Below, piece after piece: positions 59,497 through 60,010 of a DNA stretch of 60,010 bases. The translations under genes and the position numbers were made by a program. This DNA is from a virus, in IMG/VR virus record IMGVR_UViG_3300017987_004445, positions 1-60,010 of that record; one strand, 5' to 3'. The number at the start of each line of letters is the position of its first letter. The first letter of the stretch is position 1. The notes under the pieces are model-generated. The model had not been told where the DNA came from and made no database searches. It saw nothing but the letters and a program-made list of their open reading frames with translations.

Positions 59497-59627
59497 CTAA
59501 ACACCTCCTCTACTTTTTTACCCGTGTGCATCTTCCCTACCGGCGGCGTGCACCCCACACGGAACAGGCAGAAGAGAAAGCAGCAGAAGAAGAATATCAG
59601 GCCGAGGGTGTTGAGGGTACGGTTCAT
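59493..59627 (-). CDS. Small lipoprotein, 44 aa
   Basis: ATG at 59627 follows AAGGAGG. The N-terminus is a hydrophobic signal (about residues 7-25) ending in VGC at 24-26, a lipobox-like site with Cys 26, followed by a short basic tail. It resembles small outer-membrane spanin subunits, which points to a Gram-negative host. It overlaps the nucleotidyltransferase start. Confidence 0.65.
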   Translation of the reverse strand: MNRTLNTLGLIFFFCCFLFCLFRVGCTPPVGKMHTGKKVEEVFR

Positions 59628-59642
59628 GAGCCTCCTTGTTGG

Positions 59643-59747
59643 TTATAGGTATTGGCCTGAGTCGGGGGCCCCTTTTTCTTTCTCGGCAATAGCACAGCGG
59701 ATTTCTTCAAGCTTCTCTATGAGTTTTTGGAATTGTTCTTCTGTCAT
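59643..59747 (-). CDS. Tiny helical protein, 34 aa
   Basis: ATG at 59747 follows AGGAG. The product (MTEEQFQKLIEKLEEIRCAI...) is one amphipathic helix with a short tail. Very small, but the strong ribosome binding site and packing between genes support it. Confidence 0.5.
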   Translation of the reverse strand: MTEEQFQKLIEKLEEIRCAIAEKEKGAPDSGQYL

Positions 59748-59759
59748 ATTTTTTTCTCC

Positions 59760-59900
59760 TTATTGAGCTTTTCCTTTTTCATTCTCGACATCCCCATACC
59801 ACGACATACATCCTTTTTTTTCAATTTCATCCAATACTTTTGAAAACTTATCATATCCATCATCTTCCTTCGCGCATTCCTTATTTATCTTTCGGCGCAT
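59760..59900 (-). CDS. Small charged protein, 46 aa
   Basis: ATG at 59900 lies inside the 3' end of the junction gene. The product is acidic and Lys-rich, with two cysteines and an MSWYGDVENE segment. The ribosome binding site is weak. Its tail carries the AGGAG for the next gene. Confidence 0.45.
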   Translation of the reverse strand: MRRKINKECAKEDDGYDKFSKVLDEIEKKGCMSWYGDVENEKGKAQ

Positions 59901-60010
59901 CTTTTACCCAATAAACACAGGATGTACCGCGAAGGGTTGATTGCGTGTATCCATTTTTAACCATTAACTCGTTTGTTTTTCTGCAATATGATAATGCGTG
60001 AAAAACAATA
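59881..60010 (-). CDS. 3' part of the gene spanning the circular join
   Basis: This frame continues from ATG 96-98 across the join (bases 59975-60010 repeat 1-36) and ends at TAA 59881-59883. This part supplies the polar C-terminal half of the 63-residue membrane-anchored protein. Confidence 0.8.
   Translation of the reverse strand, partial: IVFHALSYCRKTNELMVKNGYTQSTLRGTSCVYWVKDAPKDK
59975..60010. repeat. Right copy of 36-bp terminal overlap
   Basis: Exact repeat of bases 1-36. Removing one copy closes the genome at 59,974 bp and completes the junction gene. Confidence 0.9.

Noticed and set aside
1-60010. CRISPR arrays and tRNA genes
   Set aside because: I saw no regularly spaced direct repeats of 24-40 bp and no convincing tRNA cloverleaf, but a dedicated scan would be better than reading by eye.

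Overview
The window is a complete tailed-phage genome. Bases 1-36 recur exactly at 59975-60010, and a 63-codon gene with a strong ribosome binding site reads in frame across that join, so the molecule is a circular (or circularly permuted) genome of about 59,974 bp. A P22-type portal, a large terminase, a scaffold, a nozzle/fibre set, ejection-like proteins and the lack of a tape measure or sheath suggest a podovirus-like Caudoviricetes phage. The host is probably an uncultured Gram-negative bacterium: the phage carries KdsC-, WavE- and Rfb-like enzymes of LPS-type sugar metabolism and a small lipoprotein. I see no integrase, polymerase, tRNA or CRISPR array.

The layout is bipolar. Nearly all genes from 7434 to 56789 run rightward. 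Those from 7121 down through position 1 and the join to 56815 run leftward. The divergence point (7122-7433) holds two opposed sigma70-like promoters, a long hairpin and a nearby small helix-turn-helix gene. The leftward half has a DUF1376-type replication protein, a fusion of a Cas4/RecB-like Fe-S nuclease with a phiC31-gp3-like domain, a VRR-NUC nuclease, an RlaP-like nucleotidyltransferase, many tiny zinc-ribbon proteins and a relic of an IS200/IS605 end.

The most unusual region is 149-1730. Four small leftward genes are each followed by a palindromic element with AAC...GTT outer bases, like the attC sites of integron gene cassettes. Two of these elements are near-identical across exactly the AAC-to-GTT span. 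In three of the four complete units the four bases at the unit start are the reverse complement of the first four bases of that unit's own element, which is the rule for integron cassettes. No integron integrase is present.

The rightward half begins with a metallopeptidase, terS and terL (terL has an extra C-terminal domain). Small genes follow, including a GroES-like co-chaperonin and a DHH phosphoesterase. Next comes a 16.6-kb block (13645-30236) of 22 tightly overlapping genes for glycan synthesis: glycosyltransferases, sugar-nucleotide dehydratases/epimerases including RfbH- and RfbE-like enzymes, a KdsC-like phosphatase, a nucleotidyltransferase fused to an RpiB-type isomerase, two sulfotransferases, methyltransferases, an APH-fold kinase and a radical SAM enzyme. 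With no flippase or polymerase beside them, they may build a decorated glycan on virion proteins or alter host surface sugars. After two terminator-like leaders come portal, scaffold, major capsid, connector/nozzle, fibres, ejection-like proteins, a 2016-residue polyvalent protein, a holin-like protein and an amidase.
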